Under the pieces are notes generated by a model, which had not been told where the DNA came from, made no database searches, and saw only the letters and a program-made list of their open reading frames with translations. Shown in pieces: positions 26,367 through 33,800 of a stretch of DNA of 64,000 nt. A program made the translations under genes and the position numbers. This DNA is from Kitasatospora sp. NA04385 (GTDB lineage: Bacteria > Actinomycetota > Actinomycetes > Streptomycetales > Streptomycetaceae): positions 5,240,267 through 5,304,266 of the forward strand of contig NZ_CP054919.1 in NCBI RefSeq assembly GCF_013364235.1. Reading direction: 5' to 3'. The number at the start of each line of letters is the position of its first letter. Positions within the stretch are counted from its first letter, which is position 1.

Positions 26367-26617
26367 ATGAAGGACAGGTACGTCCACCGGCTGGACGACA
26401 GGACGCAGGTGATCAGCGACAGCCCGGTGCCGCCGACGACCGGCCGGGGCTACCGCAAGGGCGAGGGCGGGGTCGAGGACGTCTTCGGGGCGGTGCGGTC
26501 GGTAGCCGTCGCCTCGACCGTCGGGATGTGGCTGCTGCGGGTAGGGGCCGGTTCCTGTCCTGGGCGAGCGCGGGCGTGCTGGTCGCCGCGTTCGCGTGGT
26601 GGGGGCTGTTGCAGTGA
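26367..26617 (+). pseudogene. Small membrane protein with an apparent frameshift
   Basis: From ATG 26367 the first 58 codons look like a normal small soluble-to-membrane protein (MKDRYVHRLDDRTQ, then GGVEDVFGAVRSVAVASTVGMWLLR). After that the frame turns into low-sense Arg/Gly/Cys sequence running to 26681, while one base over the sequence continues as RFLSWASAGVLVAAFAWWGLLQ-type membrane helix with a stop at 26617. A one-base indel near 26545-26560, in a G-rich run, would restore an 83-residue single-helix protein. Real decay or sequencing error cannot be told apart here. Confidence 0.5.
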
Positions 26618-26677
26618 GCCGGGGGCGGAAACCGGTTTGACCCGGGCGCGGCGGGCGGTGATAGGACTGGGAGCACT

Positions 26678-27214
26678 ATGAACATCACGGTCTTCTGCTC
26701 CGCCAACTCCCTCGACGCCAAGTACACCGCCCCCGCGGCCGAGTTCGCCCGGCTGCTCGGCGAGGCCGGGCACACGCTGGTGTGGGGAGGGTCGCACGCC
26801 GGGCTGATGGGGCAGCTCGCGGACGGGGTCAAGGCCGCCGGCGGGCGGCTGGTGGGGATCTCGGTGGAGTTCCTGCGGCACAAGGCGTACGAGGGCGCGG
26901 ACGAGCTGGTGACCATGCCGGACCTGCCGACCCGGAAGGCCGAGCTGCTGGCGCACGGGGACGCACTGGTGGTGCTGGTCGGCGGGGTCGGGACGCTGGA
27001 CGAGATCACCGAGGTGCTGGAGCTGAAGAAGCACGGCCTGCACGACAAGCCGGTGGTCGTCCTGGACAGCGAGGGCTTCTACACCGGCCTGCGCCTCCAG
27101 CTGGAGCGGATGGACGCCGAGGGCTTCCTGCCCCGCCCGCTCGCCGAGCTGGTGGCCTTCGCGCAGACCCCGGCCGAGGCGCTCGCCCACCTGTCCGCAC
27201 ACCAGCCCCAGTAA
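26678..27214 (+). CDS. TIGR00730/LOG-family Rossmann protein
   Basis: 178 aa. Resembles cytokinin-type nucleoside 5'-monophosphate phosphoribohydrolases (LOG), which release adenine bases. FCSAN start, then GGSHAGLMG near residue 35 (family consensus GGGxxGLMG), RKAELL and VGGVGTLDEITE (consensus PGGxGTxxE). The two consensus departures (Ser for Gly, Val for Pro) leave the catalytic Arg and Glu in place. ATG 26678 with TAGGAC 10 bases upstream as a -10-like box and GGGAG as ribosome site. Confidence 0.88.
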   Translation: MNITVFCSANSLDAKYTAPAAEFARLLGEAGHTLVWGGSHAGLMGQLADGVKAAGGRLVGISVEFLRHKAYEGADELVTMPDLPTRKAELLAHGDALVVLVGGVGTLDEITEVLELKKHGLHDKPVVVLDSEGFYTGLRLQLERMDAEGFLPRPLAELVAFAQTPAEALAHLSAHQPQ

Positions 27215-27225
27215 GGGAGACCATC

Positions 27226-27915
27226 GTGGGTGTCCACCTGATCACCGGTGCCGGCTCCGGCATCGGCGCCGTCGTCGCCGACAAGCTCACCGCCCGCGGC
27301 GAGGAGCTCTGGCTGCTCGTCCGCGACGCCCGCCGCGCCGCCCAGCTGCGCGAGCGCTACCCCGACGCGCGGACCCTGGTCGGCGACCTGAACGACCCGG
27401 CCAAGCTGTCCTGGGCCTTCGGGCACCAGACGCTGCCGGTCGAGCTGGACTCGCTGCTGCACGTCGCCGGGGTGGTCGAGCTCGGCACCGTCGCCGAGAC
27501 CCCGGTCAAGGCCTGGCAGCACCAGCTCAACGTCAACGCGGTCGCGCCCGCCGAGCTGACCCGGCTGCTGCTGCCCTCGCTGCGGCTGGCCCGCGGCCAC
27601 GTGGTGTTCGTCAACTCCGGCGCCGGGCTGCGCGCCGACCCGACCTGGGGCTCGTACGCGGCCAGCAAGTTCGCGGTGCGCGCGCTGGCCGACGCGCTGC
27701 GGCAGGAGGAGCACGCCAACGGCGTCCGGGTGACCAGCGTCTACCCGGGGCGGACGGCCACCCCGATGCAGGCCAAGGTGCACCAGCAGGAGGGCGCGGA
27801 GTACGACCCGGAGCGCTGGATCGCGCCGGAGTCGGTGGCCACCGCCGTCCTCACCGCGATCGACCTGCCGCGGGACGCCGAGATCACCGAGATCACCGTC
27901 CGCCCGGGCCGGTAG
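27226..27915 (+). CDS. Short-chain dehydrogenase/reductase
   Basis: 229 aa. NAD(P)-binding TGAGSGIG near residue 8, catalytic Ser in FVNSGAG, YAASK with Tyr and Lys near residue 145, and the NVNAVA-type helix asparagine are all present. Substrate unknown. GTG 27226 with AAGGGAGA 6 nt upstream and 11 bases after the LOG gene, so the two are likely co-transcribed. Confidence 0.93.
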   Translation: MGVHLITGAGSGIGAVVADKLTARGEELWLLVRDARRAAQLRERYPDARTLVGDLNDPAKLSWAFGHQTLPVELDSLLHVAGVVELGTVAETPVKAWQHQLNVNAVAPAELTRLLLPSLRLARGHVVFVNSGAGLRADPTWGSYAASKFAVRALADALRQEEHANGVRVTSVYPGRTATPMQAKVHQQEGAEYDPERWIAPESVATAVLTAIDLPRDAEITEITVRPGR

Positions 27916-27964
27916 GACGACCACCGGGGGTGCGGGCGGTTTCCCGCGCCCCCCGCCGGGCTCG

Positions 27965-27970
27965 TAGGCT
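27965..27970 (+). promoter_or_regulatory. -10 box for leaderless MetE-like gene
   Basis: TAGGCT followed by exactly six bases and GTG 27977. No ribosome site is present, so the mRNA is probably leaderless. Confidence 0.6.
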
Positions 27971-27976
27971 CTCCCC

Positions 27977-29005
27977 GTGACTGACGTGGACGTTTTCGCG
28001 GAGCTGTCCGGTGCGGCGACCGGAGTCGGATCGATGCCCGGCGGGGACGCGCGGGAGATGGCCCGCGGCGTGGTGGCCGAGCTGGAGCAGCTGCCGCACC
28101 TGCCGGAACTGCCCGCGCGCGGGCCGGGCGCCGACATGATCGGGCGCGGCGCCGGGCTGCTGACCGAGCTGTTCGTGCAGACCGAGCCCAGCGGCTGGCG
28201 CTTCACCGACCGCCCCGGGCGCGACACCCGGCGGGCGGTGTCCTGGCTCGGCGAGGACCTGGACGCCCTGGAGGAGTACACCCAGGGCTACACCGGCCTG
28301 CTCAAGGTGCAGGCCGTCGGGCCGTGGACGCTGGCCGGCTCGATCGAGCTCCGGCACGGCGAGAAGGCGCTCAGCGACCCCGGCGCCTGCCGGGACGTCG
28401 CGGGCTCGCTCACCGAGGGCCTGCGCCGCCACCTCGCCGACGTCCGCCGCCGCGTCCCCGGCGCCACCGTCGTCCTGCAACTGGACGAGCCGCTGCTGCC
28501 CGCCGTGCTGGACGGGTCGGTGAAGACCGCCAGCGGCTTCCAGCGGCTGCGCGCGGTCGACCGCCAACTCGCCGAGCAGGCCCTGCGCGAGCTGATCGGC
28601 GCCCTGGACGCGCCCGTCCTGGTGCACAGTTGCGCGCCGAAGGTGCCGATCCCGCTGCTGCGCCGGGCCGGTGCGGCCGGGATCAGCCTGGACTTCGGCC
28701 TGCTGACCGAGCGCGACGACGACGACCTCGGCGAGGCCGTCGAGGGCGGGACGCTGCTGCTGGCCGGCGTCGTGCCGTCCACCGACGCGACACCCGCCGA
28801 ATCAAAAGCGGTGTCGGACCCGGCCGGTAGTGTCCAGGGTGTCAGGACGCTGTGGCGCAGGCTCGGGTTGGCCCCCGAGCTGCTGGGCCGGCGCGTGGTG
28901 GTGACGCCGACCTGCGGGCTGGCGGGGGCGTCCCCGGTGCACGCGCGGCGGGCGCTGGCCGCGGCGGTGCGGGCCGCCCGGAGCCTGGTGGACAACCCGG
29001 AGTGA
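27977..29005 (+). CDS. Cobalamin-independent methionine synthase-like protein (MetE C-terminal fold)
   Basis: 342 aa, equal to only the catalytic half of MetE. A MetE-like barrel with GVGSMPGGDAREMAR at the start, zinc-type ligands in VHSCAPK (His, Cys) and TPTCGLAG (Cys), and QLDEPLLPAVL. It could use a small methyl donor, but the substrate is not known; many actinobacteria carry this gene beside ligA (recollection). GTG start, leaderless promoter. The stop overlaps a possible ligA start (GTGA). Confidence 0.85.
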   Translation: MTDVDVFAELSGAATGVGSMPGGDAREMARGVVAELEQLPHLPELPARGPGADMIGRGAGLLTELFVQTEPSGWRFTDRPGRDTRRAVSWLGEDLDALEEYTQGYTGLLKVQAVGPWTLAGSIELRHGEKALSDPGACRDVAGSLTEGLRRHLADVRRRVPGATVVLQLDEPLLPAVLDGSVKTASGFQRLRAVDRQLAEQALRELIGALDAPVLVHSCAPKVPIPLLRRAGAAGISLDFGLLTERDDDDLGEAVEGGTLLLAGVVPSTDATPAESKAVSDPAGSVQGVRTLWRRLGLAPELLGRRVVVTPTCGLAGASPVHARRALAAAVRAARSLVDNPE

Positions 29006-29025
29006 CGAACGAGGAGGACGGCGCG

Positions 29026-31440
29026 GTGGCGGCTGTGGAGGGCTGGGAGGAGATCCCGGCGGCGGTGCGGACGCGGCACGCCGAGCTGGCGACCGAGGTC
29101 GAGGAGCACCGCTCCCGGTACTACGAGCAGGACGCGCCGGTCGTCACCGATGCCGAGTTCGACGCCCTGATGCGGGAGTTGGAGGCGCTGGAGGCCGCGC
29201 ACCCGGCGCTGGTGACGCCCGACTCGCCGACCCAGAAGGTCGGCGGCGCGCCGACCGTGCTGTTCGCCCCGGTCGAGCACCGCGAGCGGCTGCTCAGCCT
29301 GGACAACGCGATGGACGACGAGGAGCTGGCCGCCTGGGCCGAGCGGGTCGCCACCGAGCTGTCCGGCATCGACTACCACTACCTGTGCGAGCTGAAGGTG
29401 GACGGCCTGGCCGTCAACCTGACGTACGAGCACGGCGTGCTGGTGCAGGCCGCCACCCGCGGCGACGGCCGGGTCGGCGAGGACATCACGCCCAACGTCC
29501 GCACCATCGCGGAGGTCCCGCACCGGCTGCACGGCGAGAACCTGCCGGAGCTGGTCGAGATCCGCGGCGAGGTCTACTTCCCCACCGAGGAGTTCGACGC
29601 GCTGAACGCCTCCTTCGCCGCGGAGAACGAGCGCCGCCGCCAGGAGAACGAGGAGCGGGCCAAGGAGGGCAAGCGGCCCCGGGCGATGATCCGGCTGTTC
29701 ATGAACCCGCGCAACGCCGCCGCCGGCTCGCTGCGGCAGAAGGACGCGCTGATCACCGCCTCCCGCCCGCTGCGGATGGTGGTGCACGGCATCGGCGCCC
29801 GGGTCGGCTTCGACATCGACTGCCAGTCGCACGCGTACCAACTGCTGCACGACTGGGGCCTGCCCACCGCCAAGCACAACAAGGTGGTCGGGACGCTGGA
29901 GGACGTGCGGGCGTTCATCCGGCACTTCGGCGAGCAGCGGCACTCGGTCGAGCACGAGATCGACGGCGTGGTGGTCAAGGTCGACGAGATCGCCCTGCAG
30001 GGCCGGCTCGGCGCCACCTCCAAGTCGCCGCGCTGGGCGATCGCCTGGAAGTACCCGCCGGAGGAGGTCACCGGCCGGCTCGCCGCCATCGAGATCGGCA
30101 TCGGCCGCACCGGCCGGGCCACCCCGTACGCGGTGCTGGCCGCGCCGGTGAAGGTGGCCGGCTCGATGGTGCAGTACGCCACCCTGCACAACCAGCAGGT
30201 GGTCAAGGCCAAGGACGTGCTGATCGGCGACACCGTGGTGCTGCGCAAGGCGGGCGACGTCATCCCGGAGATCCTCGGCCCGGTCTACGACCTGCGGGAC
30301 GGCGACGAGACCCCGTTCACGATGCCCGAGAAGTGCCCGGAGTGCGACAGCGTGCTGCGCCCGATGTCCGAGGGCGACATCGACCTGCGCTGCCCCAACG
30401 CCCAGCACTGCCCGGCCCAGATCCGCGAGCGGATCGCCTTCCTCGGCGGCCGCCAGTGCCTGGACGTCGAGGGCCTCGGCTACGTCGCCGCCACCGCGCT
30501 CACCCAGCCGCTGCCCCCGGTCGAGCCCCCGGTGCGCAACGAGGGCGACATCTTCGGCCTGACCGAGGAGCGGCTGCTGCCGATCAAGGTGCTGGTGCGC
30601 GACCCGAAGACCGGCATGCCCAAGCCGGACGACCGGACCGGCAAGGAGAAGGAGGTGTTCTTCTTCGCCAACAACGCCGGTGCGCCGAAGAAGAACACCG
30701 GCGTCCTGCTCGCCAACCTGGACAAGGCCCGGGACCGCCCGCTGTGGCGCTTCCTGAACGGCCTGTCGATCCGGCACGTCGGCCCGGTCGCCGCCCAGGC
30801 CCTGACCCGCGAGTTCCGCGACCTGGACCGGGTCTTCGCGGCCGACGAGAGCGAGCTGGCCGCCGTCGAGGGCGTCGGGCCGACCATCGCCCGGGCCGTC
30901 AAGGAGTGGTACGCCGAGGACTGGCACCGGGAGATCCTGGAGAAGTGGCGCGCCGCGGGCGTGGTCTTCACCGAGCAGGGCGCCGAGGAGCAGGGCGAAC
31001 GCCCGCTGGACGGCCTGACCGTGGTGGTCACCGGCACCCTCGCCGGGCACACCCGGGACGGCGCCAAGGAGGCGCTCACCTCGCGCGGCGCCAAGGTCAC
31101 CGGCTCGGTGTCGAAGAAGACCCACTTCGTGGTGGTCGGCGACAACCCCGGCTCCAAGCACGACAAGGCGCTGCAGCTGGGCGTCCCGGTGCTGGACGAC
31201 GCGGGTTTCGCCGTCCTGCTGGAGCAGGGCGCCGACGCGGCCCGGGCGCACCTCGGGCTGGAACCCCTGGAAACCCCCGGGCCGGACGCCGCGAAGGCGC
31301 CGGAGAAGGGCGCGAAAGCCGCGCCCGGCGCCGTCGGAGGAGCGGACGGAACGGCTCCGCAGGCCGGCGGGGCCGGTACGAACGAAGCGGACGCGGTGGG
31401 GGAGAATGCCGGAGAAGAGACGGAAAAGAAGGTTTCCTGA
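29026..31440 (+). CDS. ligA: NAD-dependent DNA ligase
   Basis: Seals nicks in duplex DNA using NAD. 804 aa from GTG 29026, chosen because GAGGAGG lies 8 nt upstream; GTG 29002, coupled to the previous stop, would add eight residues. Adenylation lysine K124 in CELKVDG, Ia domain HRSRYYEQD, OB fold, four-cysteine zinc finger (CPEC, then CPNAQHC), helix-hairpin-helix repeats and a C-terminal BRCT domain (LTVVVTGTL) are in order. After BRCT there is a 60-residue Ala/Gly/Glu-rich tail that is probably disordered. Confidence 0.96.
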   Translation: MAAVEGWEEIPAAVRTRHAELATEVEEHRSRYYEQDAPVVTDAEFDALMRELEALEAAHPALVTPDSPTQKVGGAPTVLFAPVEHRERLLSLDNAMDDEELAAWAERVATELSGIDYHYLCELKVDGLAVNLTYEHGVLVQAATRGDGRVGEDITPNVRTIAEVPHRLHGENLPELVEIRGEVYFPTEEFDALNASFAAENERRRQENEERAKEGKRPRAMIRLFMNPRNAAAGSLRQKDALITASRPLRMVVHGIGARVGFDIDCQSHAYQLLHDWGLPTAKHNKVVGTLEDVRAFIRHFGEQRHSVEHEIDGVVVKVDEIALQGRLGATSKSPRWAIAWKYPPEEVTGRLAAIEIGIGRTGRATPYAVLAAPVKVAGSMVQYATLHNQQVVKAKDVLIGDTVVLRKAGDVIPEILGPVYDLRDGDETPFTMPEKCPECDSVLRPMSEGDIDLRCPNAQHCPAQIRERIAFLGGRQCLDVEGLGYVAATALTQPLPPVEPPVRNEGDIFGLTEERLLPIKVLVRDPKTGMPKPDDRTGKEKEVFFFANNAGAPKKNTGVLLANLDKARDRPLWRFLNGLSIRHVGPVAAQALTREFRDLDRVFAADESELAAVEGVGPTIARAVKEWYAEDWHREILEKWRAAGVVFTEQGAEEQGERPLDGLTVVVTGTLAGHTRDGAKEALTSRGAKVTGSVSKKTHFVVVGDNPGSKHDKALQLGVPVLDDAGFAVLLEQGADAARAHLGLEPLETPGPDAAKAPEKGAKAAPGAVGGADGTAPQAGGAGTNEADAVGENAGEETEKKVS

Positions 31441-31741
31441 CGGGTCGTTATCGTCCTGATGCCGCGTCAGTCGGGTGTTCGAGAAGGAAATCGGGCATTG
31501 TGTCACTGAACAACGCGCGGATATGACGTTGCGCTCAGAGCTGGCCCGAAAGTGCGCCCAGGTGGGGCACCCCGGCTTACCCTGGGCGCTACGAACTGTC
31601 AGCAGGAGTGTGTGGCGCCGGTTTTCCACCGGTGTCCCGGGGACACGCCCTCGTCTGACGTCCACCGGCACCTCTGCGGAGAGGGGTGCCTCACCGTGAG
31701 GCGGCCCCGCCGGGGGGCGGGCCCGACGGAGGACTGGGCTT
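31441..31741 (+). promoter_or_regulatory. Leader region of the GGDEF-EAL gene with a 15-base palindrome
   Basis: No gene fits. GCCTCAC-C-GTGAGGC at 31688-31702 is a perfect 7-base dyad 40 bases before the ATG and may be an operator. A TTACCCT string near 31576 could be a -10. TGTCACTGA near 31500 is half of a BldD-like site, not a full one. The ribosome site GGAGG is at 31730-31734. Confidence 0.4.
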
Positions 31742-33331
31742 ATGGATCGTACGACCGGCGGCGCGCCCACACGCCCGCCGCAGGGGGTGGCAGGAGCGGT
31801 CCTGTTGCTCGGCGTATTGCTGGCCGGAGCCGCGCCGCTCATCCCGCTCGCCGTCCTGGTGTACCGCTACGAACCCGAACTGCTGCCGCTGTTCTCGGTT
31901 CCCCTGGCCGTCCTGGTCGCCGCCTGGCGGATCGCCCGGGACCGGGCGCGCGACCAGCTCACCGACCCGCTCACCGACCTGCCCAACCGGCAGGCGCTGC
32001 TGATCGCGACCCAGGAGGCGCTGGCCAAGCACCAGGCCGAACCCGGCTACGGGGTCGGCCTGATCCTGCTCGACCTGGACCGCTTCCGCTCGCTCAACGA
32101 CGCCCTGGGCCACACCGCGGGCGACCGGCTGCTGGTGCACATCGCCCGCCGGCTGCACCGCGCCCTGCGCACCGGCACCGGCCACCCCCGGGACGGCGAG
32201 GACGGCACCGCGCTGCCCCCGCCGGTGCGGCGCGGCGAGCGCCCGGTGGTGGCCCGGATGGGCGGCGACGAGTTCGCCGTGCTGCTGCCGGGGGTGGGCA
32301 GCACCGAGGTGCTGGAGCGGACCGCGAAGGCGCTGATCGCCGAACTCGCCGCGCCGATCCGGCTGGACGGCTTACTGCTCGTCCTGGAGGCCAGCGCCGG
32401 CGTGTGCGCCTACCCCGCCAACGCCCAGGATGCAGAATCGCTTCTGCGCCGGGCCGACGTCGCGATGGGCCACGCCCAGCACGGCCGCAGCGGCGTCGAG
32501 CGCTACGACGAGGCGCGCGACCTCGACACCCCGTACCGGATCGGCCTGCTCGGCGACCTGCGGCGGGCCATCGAGATGAACGAGGTGCAGCTGCACTACC
32601 AGCCCAAGGTGGCCTTCGACGGCAGCGTCGTCGGCCTGGAGGCGCTGGTCCGCTGGGACCGGGCCGGGCAGGGGAGGGTGGCGCCCGACGAGTTCATCGC
32701 GCTCGCCGAGTCCTCCGGGCTGATGCCCCGGCTCACCGACTACGTGCTGGAGAGCGCCGTCGGCCAGATCGCCCGCTGGCGCCACCAGGGCCTGATGGTC
32801 CCGGTCGCCGTCAACGTCTCGCCGCGCGACGTCCTCAACCCGGGCTTCGCCGCCCGGGTCGCCGGACACCTCACCCGGCACCAGGTCCCCGCCGCGGCGC
32901 TCCAACTGGAGATCACCGAGCGGCTGCTGCTCGACGACAGCCGACGCGCCGCCGACACCCTCGCCGAACTGCGCCGCTACGGCGTCCGGATGTCCCTGGA
33001 CGACTTCGGCACCGGCCACTCCTCGCTGGTGCGGCTGCGCAGCCTGCCGGTCGGCGAACTCAAGATCGACCGCTCCTTCGTCTCCCGGATGGTCGCCGAC
33101 GACCACGACGCCGCCGTGGTCCGCTGCTCGGTGGAACTCGCCCACTCGCTGGGCCTGACCGTGGTCGCCGAGGGCGTCGAGGACGACGAGACCTGGGAGC
33201 GCCTGCAGGACATGGGCGTCGACGCCGTCCAGGGCTGGCTGGTCTCCGCGGCGCTGCCCGCCGACCAGGCCACCGCCTGGCTGCTGGTGCGGCGCAACGA
33301 CGCCCCGCCGGTGGAGTCGCTGCCGCGCTGA
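31742..33331 (+). CDS. Membrane GGDEF-EAL cyclic di-GMP protein
   Basis: 529 aa. Two membrane helices (about 17-40 and 48-62), GGDEF domain at about 72-250 with intact GGDEF at 174-178, and EAL domain at about 265-515 with E300-A-L, DDFGTGHSS at 420 and a QGWLVS ending in place of QGY. Both active-site signatures look functional; no RxxD inhibitory site precedes GGDEF. By position after ligA it corresponds to the S. coelicolor phosphodiesterase I recall as RmdB. Codon 211 is TTA (32372-32374), so synthesis should depend on bldA tRNA, tying c-di-GMP turnover to development. Confidence 0.93.
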   Translation: MDRTTGGAPTRPPQGVAGAVLLLGVLLAGAAPLIPLAVLVYRYEPELLPLFSVPLAVLVAAWRIARDRARDQLTDPLTDLPNRQALLIATQEALAKHQAEPGYGVGLILLDLDRFRSLNDALGHTAGDRLLVHIARRLHRALRTGTGHPRDGEDGTALPPPVRRGERPVVARMGGDEFAVLLPGVGSTEVLERTAKALIAELAAPIRLDGLLLVLEASAGVCAYPANAQDAESLLRRADVAMGHAQHGRSGVERYDEARDLDTPYRIGLLGDLRRAIEMNEVQLHYQPKVAFDGSVVGLEALVRWDRAGQGRVAPDEFIALAESSGLMPRLTDYVLESAVGQIARWRHQGLMVPVAVNVSPRDVLNPGFAARVAGHLTRHQVPAAALQLEITERLLLDDSRRAADTLAELRRYGVRMSLDDFGTGHSSLVRLRSLPVGELKIDRSFVSRMVADDHDAAVVRCSVELAHSLGLTVVAEGVEDDETWERLQDMGVDAVQGWLVSAALPADQATAWLLVRRNDAPPVESLPR

Positions 33332-33344
33332 GCGCCCGCCCGAC

Positions 33345-33376
33345 GGGGCCCGCCCGGGACGTCCCGGGCGGGCCCC
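33345..33376. terminator. Terminator after the GGDEF-EAL gene
   Basis: A perfect 32-base palindrome with two 16-base arms meeting at 33360/33361 and no fixed loop (starts GGGGCCCGCCCGGGAC). It isolates the c-di-GMP gene from the gat operon. Confidence 0.88.
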
Positions 33377-33413
33377 GCCGCGTGCGGCCGGACGGCCGTG
33401 CGCCGTCTGCCCA

Positions 33414-33470
33414 TAGGATGGCCCCTTAGGACCGAAAGGACCGGGGTGCCCGAGGGGCAAGGCCCGGTCC
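33414..33470 (+). promoter_or_regulatory. gat operon promoter and leader hairpin
   Basis: TAGGAT at 33414-33419 is a good -10 box, placing transcription start near 33426. The leader then folds as GGACCGGG (33438-33445) with CCCGGTCC (33463-33470), and an inner TGCCC with GGGCA. It ends 28 bases before the gatC ATG. It does not show T-box features; any regulatory role is unproven. Confidence 0.5.
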
Positions 33471-33498
33471 ACCAGAACTCACCCTTGAGGATCGCTGC

Positions 33499-33795
33499 AT
33501 GCCTGGCATCACGCGCGAGGAGGTCGCCCACCTCGCCCGGCTGTCGCGTCTGGAGTTGCAGGCGGAGGAGTTGGACCACTTCGCCGAGCAGCTCGACGTG
33601 ATCATCGGCGCGGTCGCCCGCGTTTCCGAGGTCGCGGGGCAGGACGTCCCGCCGACCTCCCACCCGCTCCCGCTCACCAACGTGATGCGGGCGGACGAGG
33701 TGCGGCCGTCGCTGACCCCGGAGCAGGCGCTGTCCGGCGCCCCGGCGAGCGAGGACCAGCGTTTCCGCGTGCCGCAGATCCTCGGGGAGGACTGA
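33499..33795 (+). CDS. gatC: Asp-tRNA(Asn)/Glu-tRNA(Gln) amidotransferase subunit C
   Basis: 98 aa, usual length. Starts MPGITREEVAHLARLSRLEL, the GatC N-terminal helix, and carries the linker RADEV that wraps the A-B interface. It stabilises the GatA-GatB complex that makes Gln-tRNA and Asn-tRNA from misacylated precursors. First gene of the gat operon, 5 bases upstream of gatA. Confidence 0.97.
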   Translation: MPGITREEVAHLARLSRLELQAEELDHFAEQLDVIIGAVARVSEVAGQDVPPTSHPLPLTNVMRADEVRPSLTPEQALSGAPASEDQRFRVPQILGED

Positions 33796-33800
33796 CCGAG

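Noticed and set aside
29002..29025. GTG 29002 as the ligA start
   Set aside because: Possible because of the GTGA overlap, but GTG 29026 has a far better ribosome site (GAGGAGG).
31495..31510. BldD operator in the leader of the GGDEF-EAL gene
   Set aside because: Only a single TCACTGA half-site is visible, without the inverted partner.
28288..31842. A 1184-codon minus-strand frame
   Set aside because: Antisense of the MetE-like gene and ligA; no start context and no recognisable domain.
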